From positions 4,160,381-4,224,380 of the forward strand of contig NW_021167080.1 of the NCBI RefSeq assembly GCF_003711515.1: a DNA stretch of 64,000 bases. The letters are read 5' to 3'. Positions 1 to 11,017 of the stretch are shown here, in pieces. Under the pieces are notes generated by a model. The model made no database searches. It had not been told where the DNA came from and worked only from the letters and a program-made list of their open reading frames with translations. The translations under genes and the position numbers were made by a program. The DNA is from Sodiomyces alkalinus F11 (Eukaryota > Ascomycota > Sordariomycetes > Glomerellales > Plectosphaerellaceae). Position 1 is the first letter of the stretch, and the number at the start of each line of letters is the position of its first letter.

Positions 1-1023
1 CTGTGTAACGTGTAACGTGTTCGAGTACCTATGAACTTTACCTGCAAGTTTATCACCTCACCTCAACTTCTCATGTGTGGACGGAGCTGTCCCCTGGTCC
101 GATTAGGCGGCAGGCAAATATGCGTGCAACGGGAACGACGAACTGACCGGGAAGTGGGTGCGGGCCATATCGCAAGCCCGAGCTCGCAAGCCCTGCTTCG
201 TCTCAGTCGGGGGCGGGTCCCCCGGCTTTTCCTATTCGGATCGTGCCGTTGGCACGGCCCGATCCGATGTGGGGGCTCTAGGGGAGAGCCGATGAGACCC
301 CCACTGTACGTACCTAAGTCCTAGCCCCGATCAGCCCAACGACATGCTGTCACACATCACAGGACCGGGACTCAGGGTCTTCCCCATGCTCAGTGACATC
401 TCGCAAAATGGGAGAATTATGTTATAGGTCTATTACATGGGCAACGGGCCATTGGTAGTTTTTATGGTTGTTGCAGACTCCACTACGAAGGACATACGTT
501 GTAGGTATCTCGCACCTCCAGGCCCCACCGCTGGTCCGCTGCACCACATCTACTATTTGGTTTCCCTCGCCTATCAGTTTTTGTCTATTATGTTTATGTA
601 TCATGTTAACATAATTAGTCATTCTCATAGGTTTTCGCATCTCCGTATATGAGATGGCGTAACACAGAATGCCCAGCCACGTACTCAATGTCAAGGCTTC
701 TGTGCAATCATGATCGTTTGTAACTTTTCATAGATAGCTAGCTACTATGCTTCTCCCGCAAAAGTCCCCTGCTCTGCTTACTTTCACCTGTGATAACGGA
801 GCAAAAATGGGCAGAATTTGTCGAAGACTCCAAAATTCGATCTACATTGCGGTCTATGGTACTAGGCAACTTCTCGTATAAATCCGGGAAAAGCATGAAA
901 TTCCTACGAACAAAAGTAGAGCTGCATAAGAATAACCATTCCTCAACACCGCTGCGCGTTTCTCCTGGCCAGAATCATTCTTCGGAGAATACGGCCTTCG
1001 ACTCATATGCCAATCTTCCGCAA
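1..1023. other. Left flank, no supported gene
   Basis: No coding region is supported. The reading frames present are short, resemble no family I know and lack convincing splice sites. The stretch lies beyond the 3' end of PKS 1. Around 232-265 is an imperfect inverted repeat built from CGGATCG and CGATCCG arms that contains a CGGCCCG core. Some ascomycete-like GTAC-rich low-complexity sequence is also present. Confidence 0.6.
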
Positions 1024-4000
1024 TCATTTTATACCTTGATTTACACAGACAAGTTCCGCAAACTTGGCGATGGTCAGGCCCGGCCCGTTGAGCTGCTGGA
1101 ACGGAATATCCAAAGCATACTCCTTGAAGATCCAGTTACGCAGCTCAGCGCCAATCATGCTGTCCAGGCCATAGTCCGCAATAGGTAGAACCTCAGGCTG
1201 GAAGATGTCAAGGTCCAGTAGCAACAGCCGCGAGAGCTTGGTGGTGAAATGCTCCGTCACCAAGTCTACGGCCTCTTTTGGAGTATCCGCCTCGTGGATG
1301 GCCTTGAGAATAGTGAAACCGGCACCGGCGCCGCCATCCCTGGAAGAACCCGTCGAGTTGATGGTTTGCAGGACAGCCTTGAACCGCTCATCCTCGGTCC
1401 AGAAGCTATCGGTGACGTCGCTGCTCGACAGCGATTCCTTGAGCTTGCTGGGATCCATGCCCACAATGATGTGATCCGCGGGTGTCTCGGCGGCCTGCGT
1501 TGACATGGCGGCTTGGAAGGCCTCGAGCAAATGCATTTCGTCAATGCCGTAGATACCCTTGCGGCGCAGCGCGGCTTCGATTTCGGGGTTCTCGGCGACG
1601 ACGCCGACATCGAGGACCATGGGGAGGATGAGAGACGAGGCGCGTTTCCCGTTAGCCACGCGATGCCGGGCGAGCGAGTCGAGGAAGCTGTTGCCGGCGG
1701 CGTAGTTGGCTTGGCCGGGCGTTCCTAGGATGCCTGAAGTCGAGCTGGTGAAGACGAAGAAATCCAGATCTGTGTCAGAGAGTGCTTCGTGCAGATTGAT
1801 TGCTCCGAGGATCTTGGGGGCAATTGAGGTCTTCCAGTTGTCGTATGACATGGAATGGAAAAGGCCGTCCTAATTTTGTCAGTTTCAGGAGCCAAAAAAA
1901 AAAAAAAAAAAAAAAAAGAAAACGAAAAGGGGGGTGAAAGGGGCGGAACTTACACGCAAGACCATGGCAGCATGAACTGCGCCTCTAACGGGGTACTCAG
2001 CGGGAACGAGCTGCAGCGCTGCGTCCACATCCTCCTTCTTGGCTGCGTCTCCCTTGATGATCTGACAAGTAGCTCCCGCAGCCTCGATGCTACCAAGCCA
2101 TGCCGACGCCTCTGCGCTGTTGACGCCGGATCTCGACATAAAGGCGAAGCTCCTAGCTCCACGTTGCACCATCCACTCGGTCAAACTCTTACCAAGACCA
2201 CCCAGGCAGCCCACGAGGAAGTAAGTAGCGTCAGGACGGAACTGGAACTCGGGCCGTTTGGGAAGCATGCTGATTTGTCCGCTCGACTCGGCATACTCGA
2301 TGACCGTCTTTCCGACGCCGAAATCATTGCTGAACGATGCGACGGCCTCGTCGTATTGAGTAATGTTTCTCTTCTCGATAGGACCTACGGCGGACACGAG
2401 CCTCTGTCTGTAGAGCGTAGTCGTCTCGCGCAAGTAGGCAGACAGAAGATGGGGCTTCTGGGTCCAAAGGTCGATGATATCGAAGGCCATGTAACAAGCT
2501 CCGCGGCGAAGGGGAACGGTGTCCATAGCAGCACGCTTAAGAACATTCTTCCGGCCAACCTCGAGGAAGCGGCCAAAGGGCGCAATGCCTCGCCAGCACT
2601 CGTGTGACACTTCGGGAGGTACGTACGCCGAGCTGAAGACAATATCGGCCGCACGTCCTCCTGTCAGCCCCACCAACCTCGCCATCACGTTGTGATCGAA
2701 ATCGCTGATGATGTTCTCGAGGGGGAGGTCAAAGACGGCAGCAACCGTTGCAGCGTCGGCCTCAGACTTCACAGCAACGTAGGTAGCGGCCTTCTTCTGC
2801 TTGCTGAGGGTCATGGCAGCAGCGCCGGCATCTCCAGTCCCGTGGAGGACCAGGACGACGTCTCCTTCCTCGACACGCGCCAGTGTGCTCAATCCATGGA
2901 GGGCCGTTGCATAAGCCAGGGGTAAGGTAACGACCTCTTCCGGAACGTCCGTGTCCACGGCCTTCTGGAGCATGGCCGCCTTTACGGTCTGGAAGGTAGC
3001 CAGCCTGTCGCGGTTGAAGCCGAAGACACGGTCACCCACGTCGATGTCCTTCACATCGGACCCCTTCATGGTAACCTCACCATAGATCTCGTGGGAGAAA
3101 GTGGTGGGGTAGTCTGTTCCTTGGCGAACCATCACGTCCTCCTTGTCGAGATCAGTCAGGATGACTCGGACCTGAACCTCATCGGCGCCGATTGCTTGGT
3201 TGGAGCGGTCCGCTTGGGTATATACGAGCTTGCCCGCTTGGGGTAGTCCGACGAGGTGATCAGACTCCTTGAACGAAACCATCTTGACAACGGAACTTTG
3301 CGGACCGAATTCCTCGTTCAAGGTGTCGTCGGCCACGAGCCGGCTGATGTATACGAGCTCGTTGTCGACGCAGTACTCGGACTCTTTGCCCTCCGCGTGG
3401 TGAATCTGCCGGTCCAGCGCATTCAAAACTTGGGTCAAGGCGAATTGCGTAGACGTGGTTGCGAGGTTGACGTCCACGGTGGTGAAATCGACCGACGCCA
3501 TCTCGGAACTGACGGACCGCGCGAGGCCGGATGCCATGGCCTGTTCGGGCGCGACGCCATCTTTGAGACCGCCGGCCGACACCCAGGTGATGGACGACGT
3601 CTGAGAGACGACGCTTTGCAGGCCGGAAAGCTCGCTGGCTTCGAGGGTCAAGAGGAGTGGTCCTTCCAGGTCACAGGCCACGATGACGTGCTGGAAAGAG
3701 GTGAGTTCGGCAGGGGCATCTGCCAACCGCACGAACCGGGGGGTGCCGAGTCCTTCGACGAGTTTGGCAAGGCTGCGGCAAAAGTCTGTCACCTCGTTGC
3801 GGTAGATGATGGTGATGAAGCGAGAGCTGTGTCCGTTGGTGCCGTTTATGCCATTGGTATGGTCCTCTTGGGCCGTGGCGATGGCCAGGCCGTTTCGCAG
3901 GCTCAGGACAGAGAAGAGTTTCCCTAGCGAGGCGCACGTGATCGCATTACCAATAACACGACCTCCTGGCGCAAGTAGCCAGTGGAGCTTGGCAGCGTCC

Positions 4001-7000
4001 GTCAGGGTCCCCGGTAGGATCAAGTCAAACTGCCCGGCCTGTAGCTTCTGCGACTCCAAGTCCAAAGCAGGATCGACCTTGAGAGCGGCGGCATGGTGAT
4101 AGGGTGAGATGGCCAGCCGAAGACTCTCCAGATCCTCATCCGTCGTCGTGGTCGCCGTGTAGTGCATCAACTCGGTTGCCTGACACATGGATACCGGATC
4201 AAGGGCACCGAGGTCGAGGACTCTGATACCCGGGGTTTTGAAACCAGCCAGTACGACAAGGTCTTGAGCGCTGAGGCCTTTGACGGGGCTGTCGGCGGTA
4301 AGCGTGGTAATGTCGACGTTCCAAGCAAGCTTCATGAACGGTTGCTCCTTGATGGTGGCTGTGCTGCGTTGAGGAACGGCAGCTTCATAAGCGACGGAAC
4401 GCATCTGCTTGATGCACATGACGAGCTGACCGTCGCTTCCCACCAGCTGCGTGCTGCTATTGAAGGTGCGGAAACCGCGTTCATCCGTCCAGGAGAAGGC
4501 TTGGGCTTTGGGGTTCTCCAACTGAGCACTTGTTGGGGGCCTAGGAAATAACACAGGTCAGCCAAGGCGTGCAACAGCATATAGACAGACCATTGTCATA
4601 AGTCGAGGTCAGAACATGACTTACCAGATGGAAACCTCGTCCAGTTGGATGGGGACGGCTCCGCAGGTCATGTCCTGCATCTTACCCGCATAGATAGAAA
4701 CGATGATAAGCTGAAGGCACGAGTCAATCGCCGTGGGATGAAGGACATGACGAGATTCGCCTTCCACCAGACCGGATTCCGTCTTCACAACAGAAGCAGA
4801 CGCCGCGTGATATAGCTTTCCATCCGAGCGGACGTCCTGCATGTCTTGGAACGACGGGCCATAATCGAAACCGACCCCCTTCAAGGCCTGGTTCCAAGCC
4901 TTGCCCGTTGCCCGCTGGCGCATGGGAGGGATCTCCTTGGGGGTCTGCCTCGGCTGTGCGTTGATGCCGACGGTGCCGGTCATGTGGCTGTTCCAATGCC
5001 CGTCGTCCGAGCACGACGAGACGTTGAAGTCCCACCATGCGACGAGGCCGTTGCTGTCGCTGTCGCTGTAAACGCTGGGACGGAGTGTGAACATGGTCTC
5101 AATCCCGTCGTTGTCGTCGGGAACCACAAGGGCTGCCTTGATGGAGACATCGCGGAGGGTGTAGCTGGTCACTTCTTCCTCCAGTCGACTCTCTTCGTTC
5201 ATCTGGGTCACGGCCTCGATGGCCATGCTGAAGTAGCCCGCAGCCGGGAAGACGACTTCACCGCCAAGGGAGTGATGCTTCAGCCATGGCAGATCCATAA
5301 TGCGGAGGCGGTTTCGCCACGTAGGTCCATACTTGGAACCTCCGGGAATGCGGGAGCCCAGCGTGTCATGACGCGCGTATTGGGGAGCTCTGTGCTCGGC
5401 CGACTGACGGGGTTCTGCCCAAAGGTTCTTCGCGTAGTTCCACTGATAGGTGGGCAGATCCACGAGGGCTTTGCCTTTCTTCAGTCGGTCCTTTCCAGAG
5501 TCCGAAACCTCCTCGATGGCGGTCACACGCTCGTAGTTGAGGTCAAAGTTCCGCAAGAACAGTTGACCGGCAAGAGTCAACAGCTGGAATGCCGAGTTCC
5601 CACCGCGCTCCATGGTCGGGAGATAGCTCATCCGCTCCAGCTTGTACTCGCGGCAGATGGCCTTAATGGGTCCTTGAAGGGCAGAGTGAGGGCCAATCTC
5701 GACCAAGAGGAGATCAGCGTCCTTGAAGCTTGGGAGAGAACCGATCGTCTGGACGGCTTGCTCAAACTTGACGGGGCTGATCAGGTTGGAGCACCAGTAA
5801 TGAGCACCCAGGGGCGTCTCTGGGTCCAAAGGCTCGTTGGTGACCGAGGATACCATGACTGCTTTGGTGACCTTTCTCTCAGGGGCGTCCATATAGTACT
5901 GGGCCTCGCTCAGGAGAGCGTTATAAGCTCCTGCTGCCGGTTCCATATGGAAAGAGTGATAAGCCTTCCCGCCCGTCTTGACCATGCGCCCAAAGACCTT
6001 GTCTTTGTCGAGCCGTTCCTTTACGGCTTCGAGGGCATCGGCATCACCGCTCAGTGTCACCAGAGCAGGTGAGTTATGGCATGCCACCACGACGCGGCCC
6101 TGGGAGTCGGAAAGATAGCTCTGAACGGCCTCAGAGCCCAGTCCGACAGCCATCATGGCTCCGTTGGTCTTGATGTCCCTTACGGTCCTTCCACGGAAGT
6201 AGGCCGCGACGATGGCTTCGTTGAAACCGATCAGGCCGGCGGCGTATGCGCCAGCAATCTCGCCCGATGAATGACCGACGACGACCGATGGCATGACTCC
6301 CCAGGACTGCAAAAGTTCGACAATGGCAATTTGAACCGCAGTACACAACGGCTGAGAGAATTCTGCTTCGTTGATCCGAGACGTCGACGCATCTTCCTGA
6401 AGGACGTCTTCCAATGTCCAATCCGGGCCATTGGGGAGATCGCCCAGCACCTGGTCCAGCTTGCGGATGGTGCGCAAGACACTCGGGTAGTAGAGCATGA
6501 GATCCGTTGCCATGCGCGCCCATTGCGCACCCTGGCCAGTGAAGGCAAAGCCGATGGCGGGCGCCTTTTTCTTGTCCGCGAAGGCGAACTTCTCCGCGAT
6601 ATTGGCAAAGTCGTTGACCACGCTGCTGGGGCTGCTCACCACGAAACCGCGGCTCGGCAGTCTGGAACGGCGGTTGGCCAGGGTGTAAGACAGGTCGAGC
6701 AGGTTGTAGTCCCCGACCGCCTTGGCGTAGGCTTCCAGATTCCGCATCAGAGTCGGCTTGTCGTGCGCCGAGAAGGGGAGCAGGTAGGGTCGTCTCTGGC
6801 TGAAGACTCCGCGCTCGGCGCCTTTCGCGCCGGCTTTCTTTTGACCGTGTGTGTAGCCCGGAACAAGAGACTGGACGCCTTCAACGATGACGTGGCCGTT
6901 GGTACCGCCATAGCCGAAGCTGTTGACGCTCACGCGCCTCACGGGAAGGTGGTCAGGGAAGAGCTGAGGTTCCGAAGGAACTTTGACATTCCAGGACTTC

Positions 7001-8598
7001 CAGTCAACTTTGAGAATAGATGGTTAGCTTTGTTCTTTGCCTTACATGTACCCTTTTATGTGGTTGGGCTTCCACTTTTCAGCCTCAAAGAGGACTCAGG
7101 AGAACCAGGAGGTGATAGTGATATAATGGATGCCATGTACTCAGNNNNNNNNNNNNNNNNNNNNNNNNNNNGGGGGGGTTCTCTTACTGTTTGGATTGGG
7201 GTTTACCAAGCCCCTAGTTGGCGGGATCAGACCCCTCTCTGTCGTCAATACGGCCTTGATAATGGCCGAAAGACCGCTAGCCGCTTCGCTGTGGCCGATA
7301 TTTGTTTTGACAGCACCAATCCACAGGGCTTCGGTGGACGGGTCGGCCGTTTTTGGGACGCCTTCCTTGTTCATTGCCTGCGAGACGGCGTGGACCTCGA
7401 TCGGGTCGCCAACTGGCGTGCCTGTTCCGTGGCACTCGAAATACCCCGTGTAGCGCGGATCGAGATCACCGCCGCGCCGGTACGCGTGTTGGATGACCTG
7501 AACCTGGCCCTCTTTGTTGGGGTAGGTAATGCCCACATTGGGAACTTTGCCGTTCGAGTTTACCGCCGACGACCTTAGCACGCCACGGATGGGATCCCCG
7601 TCACGAAGGGCATCACTGAGACGCTTTAGATAGACGGCTCCAACGCCGTCCGCTCTGCCGTAGCCATTGGCTGTCGCATCGAAAGTGTGGCAGGTGGAAT
7701 CCGGGGAGAGAACGCCCAGCTTCGCGGTGTTCATGTGCTGGTCGACGGTGAGTATCAAGTTGGTTCCACCCACAATGGCGCCGCTGCACTCGTTATTCCG
7801 GAGGGCGTTGCACGCGTTATGCATCGCATAGATGGAAGACGAACAGGCCGTGTTGACCGTTATGCTCGGCCCTGACAGGTTGAAGACGTGACTGATGCGG
7901 TTCGAGATGATGCCCGGGTCAACTCCCGTGGCGGCGTAGCTGTGACGGAAGTCCGGCTCCTTAAAGGACATTTGTTGGAAGTCGCTGGTGAAACTCCCGA
8001 CGAACACGGCCGTCTTGGTGTTTTCGATCTGGCTCAGCGTAATGCCGCCGGATTCTAGAGACTCGTAGACGACCTCGAGGAGCTTTCGCTGCTGGGGGTC
8101 CATCCACATGGCCTCAATGGGTGAGATATTGAAAAGTGACGGGTCGAATTCTTGGAGACTGCTGTCCAGGAAATATCCGCCAGGGACATTAAATGAGCCA
8201 GGACGCTCGTTGTTCGGATGGAGGTGGGCATCGATGTTGAATCGTGAAGCCGGCACCTTGGGAGTCCTGCCGGTTCTCTTCTCCATTATCATGTCCCAGA
8301 ACTGGGGAGGGGATGAAACATCTCCAGGGAGGCGACATCCTGCGTTTGCGACGATATGAAATTAGCCTCGGTACGGAGAGTGAAAGTGTAACTGTAATGA
8401 TGCAGGGTTCGAGCTCGTCTCACCCATTCCAACCACAGCGATAGGCTCGAGCTGTTCGCTCAGGGGTTTCTCGGTGTATCCATTGGGGAAATTGGCTGCG
8501 TATTCTTCATCGCTCGCAATCGCCAGTGATTCCTGCCAGCCCACGCCGCCGCTGAGCGAGCTGGCTGAGGAGGACGATTGTATGGTGAGTCCCGGCAT
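1024..8598 (-). CDS. Highly reducing polyketide synthase 1 (KS-AT-DH-psiMT-ER*-KR-ACP)
   Basis: Iterative type I HR-PKS, cytosolic, building an acyl chain on its own ACP. Five exons read 8598-8424, 8339-7188, 7007-4625, 4540-1954 and 1869-1024. Their sum is exactly 2380 codons plus stop. KS: Cys224 in NTACSSS, His362 in CHGTG, His408 in NIGHSE. AT: Ser689 in GHSSG. DH: His about 1021 in HSLGGEVVFP. The methyltransferase is broken: the N-terminal half is missing, and the SAM loop reads VLDLGALDP (about 1344-1352) instead of LExGxGTG. The ER nucleotide loop is HGTGDAGAAA rather than AxGGVGQAA. The KR keeps GCLGGLG and Tyr2155 (QANYAAG). ACP Ser is 2336 in GLDSM. There is no thioesterase, reductase or NRPS tail. 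The start at 8598 follows the usual short leader before IAVVGMGC. An N run lies wholly inside intron 2. The product is inferred to be an unmethylated, largely unreduced chain. Confidence 0.96.
1894..1917 (+). repeat. A24 homopolymer in PKS 1 intron 4
   Basis: An uninterrupted run of 24 A on the plus strand, that is a T tract in the minus-strand pre-mRNA. It lies inside the 84 bp intron 1953-1870, towards the acceptor, so it can serve as a very long polypyrimidine tract. Exact length may be a sequencing artefact. Confidence 0.9.
7145..7171. other. Assembly gap (27 N) inside PKS 1 intron 2
   Basis: The N run is flanked by a C/G homopolymer. It falls between donor GTAAGAG at 7187 and the acceptor at 7009-7008. 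Splicing across it restores the expected KS sequence (NPN-IDWKSW), so the protein model is not affected, but the true intron length is unknown. Confidence 0.97.
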
Positions 8599-9307
8599 GT
8601 TGAAAGGTGAACTGTCGGGACAAAAGTTGAGGACTGATACAAGATGAGAGTTGTGAGAATGAACTCCTTTGTCGACTTTAGGTTTCCCTCGGCGAGCGAC
8701 TGTTAAAGGTAATATGGGTAGTTCTTGATTCTGGTACTGGTTACTCAAGCAGTAAGCCTCAGGGACATGAGCGCTATCTGTTACATTCTTCTGTTGCATT
8801 CGGGCCGCACCGGCAACTTCCAAATAGGAAATACACCGGCATAGGAAGATCATCCCTCTTCCCCAAGAAGGGAACTCAGACCCGGTACGGTATGGGGTTA
8901 CAGTAAATTGCTACTCGGGGCCCGCCCAGTCATGGCTTATCTCTCGGCCCGGTTCTTCTCTGCTTCAAGATAGCTGGCGGTGGATGCAGTTCAAGGGCTG
9001 GGAGGCAGACCACGTGCATGTGGTTACAACGATGCAATGTGTCTTCCCATTCTGGTTGACCCGTTGCTGTGCCAGGAGCAGGAGAGTACGCCTTCTGTCA
9101 AGGAAACAGCGACAGCTCGGAATAACACGACGAGGCTCAATTTCAAGAGGATATGTACATAGTATCATAGTGATGTACAGATATGCTTAGATGTGCTTTA
9201 AAAGGTTGCTGTTTGCCGGGGTGGAGGTTGAGTCCACAACGGAAAGCTGGTTATCAGATTCATGTATTGTTCTATTCTGAGAGAGTGTATCGTGCCGGCT
9301 TCCCTTT
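8599..9307. promoter_or_regulatory. PKS 1 upstream intergenic region
   Basis: About 700 bp between the PKS 1 start and the 3' end of the membrane-protein gene, both on the minus strand, so it holds the PKS 1 promoter. CTCGGCCCG at 8943-8951 contains a CGG-N1-CCG core (CGGCCCG) seen in other promoters of the cluster. No gene is supported in it. Confidence 0.4.
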
Positions 9308-10452
9308 TCAACCCGTCACATGTTTCTCCCGTTCCCACAGAGCAGCGGAGACAGTCGCGCCAGGTCCAAGAATGATAATGCTAATCAAAAGTTGGGGAAT
9401 CGTAGTGACAGTGGTTGTAGAGTTCTTGAAGATTGGCCGCGTGGTCATGAGATGATAGATCCACAAGGCACAGGATACATTGACGACAATCCAGTCGTAT
9501 TGCAGGAAGAGCAAAGCACCTTGGTGAATGTTCTCGGAGCTTGCTGCAATGACGTGAGATGGGGAAGGGATAAAGAGCCTGCCAAACCCCACACTTGGGT
9601 CGCTAGAAACTAGACTGGTCACTATCGTGAAGAGATGGACACTTCCGCTGATGAACCCAACCAACAAGTACGAGTACCTTACTAAGCTGCTGGTCTCATC
9701 ATTCTGGCCTTTTAACAGTTCAGTCGAGTTTCGGAGAGGGGCAAGTTTTGCCACTGTCGCAAGTAAGAGAGGCGAGAATTGCTGGGCGGCAGTGATAGCC
9801 TGGCGGCGAGAGTCGCTGGCAACGCAATATCCGAAGAGCATGGTCAAGACTGGTATAAAGCCCATAACTACCATGACAGGAATAAGGACCTCCGCTCTTC
9901 TTTTAGAGACTGGGCTGAGATTCCCCAAGTTGGAATTCGTGACATGCGTGTGCTTGTAAAGATACAGCGGAAAGAGGACGGCCGCGCCAAATAGGTTTGA
10001 TAGGAGCGGCCAGAGAAAAAAGCTAGCTTCCCGTCAGCTCTCGCATCACCCCCCAAGCAGAAGAGCATAAGTAGTTATTTAGAAGTTTTAGTATCCGCTA
10101 CTCACCGACTTGAAATCGCTCGACTCTGGCCTTTCCTGCTTGCTTCAATGAGAATCCACATCGCCGCTGCCATGAGAAACATCTGAAAGTTGAGCATAAA
10201 CAGCCATGTGCCATTGTCCCTCCCATCAATTTGGTCGTCAAAAAAAGAAACAACAACGGCAATTGCAAAGTCGACGGGTGGAAAGCCAATGTAGGTCGTT
10301 CGGAGTGGGCGACCATCGGCAAATGTACCGGTCCACCCTGCTTTCAGAAGAGCCACCAAAGTGCCATTATAAGCCATCATGGGCCAGAGTAATACGAAAC
10401 CCGTGACAGACAGGGCCAGGAAACATTTCTCGTTGATCCGTAGATTGGCCAT
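9308..10452 (-). CDS. Polytopic membrane protein of unknown function (cluster gene)
   Basis: Two exons (10452-10106 and 10022-9308; 83 bp GTGAGT...TAG intron) give 353 residues. About eight hydrophobic segments are visible. They include one near residues 9-30, one with GFPPVDFAIAVVVSFF, one with WLFMLNFQMFLMAAAMW, one just after the splice junction (FFLWPLL), and four more before a short charged tail ending WEREKHVTG. No transporter signature and no Asp/Glu motif of Pyr4-type terpene cyclases could be recognised with confidence. Its overall size and topology recall small integral membrane proteins found in fungal indole-diterpene and meroterpenoid clusters, but this is impression only. It is divergently transcribed from the FMO-like gene at 11018, which suggests co-regulation. 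It could be a membrane-bound cyclase partner of the tail-anchored monooxygenase at 15049. Confidence 0.85.
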
Positions 10453-11017
10453 ACTGAACAGTAAAACAGCGGAACAGTGGAACTTGCCGCTTGTAGTTCG
10501 TACGGTAGTTGGTTAGGCTTAGACTTGAAGACTAGAGTAAAAGAAAACTGAAGAACCGGGCTGGGAAAAGGAAGCTGTCAAGAATTGAGGCTGGGAGTCC
10601 AACAACACCAAACCCTCGAACTATTCTTTTGGAATTGGCCTGTCTAGGAGACTCTAGGCAATTTGTTCGACCGTGTACAGAGTACGGAGTACACAGTATG
10701 TCGTCGAATCTAAGCCAGGGTCCCCACGCACAGGGCACGTTGTGGAGAACTCGGCGGCTCGGGCCGCTCGGGCCGAGATCAAGATGGGAAAGTCTCCGGG
10801 ACTTGTCTCCACCCTTCTCCGCCTTCACTCCGGCCCATTGGCAATCCGTGCGCAATCCTGTCACTGCTACAACGTGGACGCCTACCCATCTTTTCTCACG
10901 CTCTCCCTCCATTTCGATTTGTACGGCGCACGGTCGTATCTCTTACGGTTGACCTCGACCAGTTGGTGAATGTGACAAACAACCGCAACATTACGACAAG
11001 ATTGAGGGCACAGAATC
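10453..11017. promoter_or_regulatory. Bidirectional promoter, membrane protein / FMO-like gene
   Basis: A 565 bp divergent intergenic region. It contains two CTCGGGCCG copies in tandem at 10758-10777; the second extends to the perfect palindrome CTCGGGCCGAG (10767-10777). CGG-N1-CCG inverted half-sites are the kind of target bound by dimeric Zn2Cys6 fungal regulators. Binding is inferred, not shown. Confidence 0.45.

Noticed and set aside
790..1188. 132-codon plus-strand open frame
   Set aside because: Its second half is antisense to the PKS 1 ACP, and the first half has no similarity I can see.
6271..7578. 435-codon plus-strand open frame
   Set aside because: It runs antisense to the PKS 1 KS and AT and across the N gap; an artefact of biased codon use.
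8402..8420. GGGTTCGAGCTC as a tRNA B-box
   Set aside because: It lies in PKS 1 intron 1 with no A-box or cloverleaf around it.
9308..10452. Pyr4/PaxB-type terpene cyclase
   Set aside because: Multi-helix topology alone is not enough; the sequence motifs of that family were not found and no prenyltransferase gene is present.
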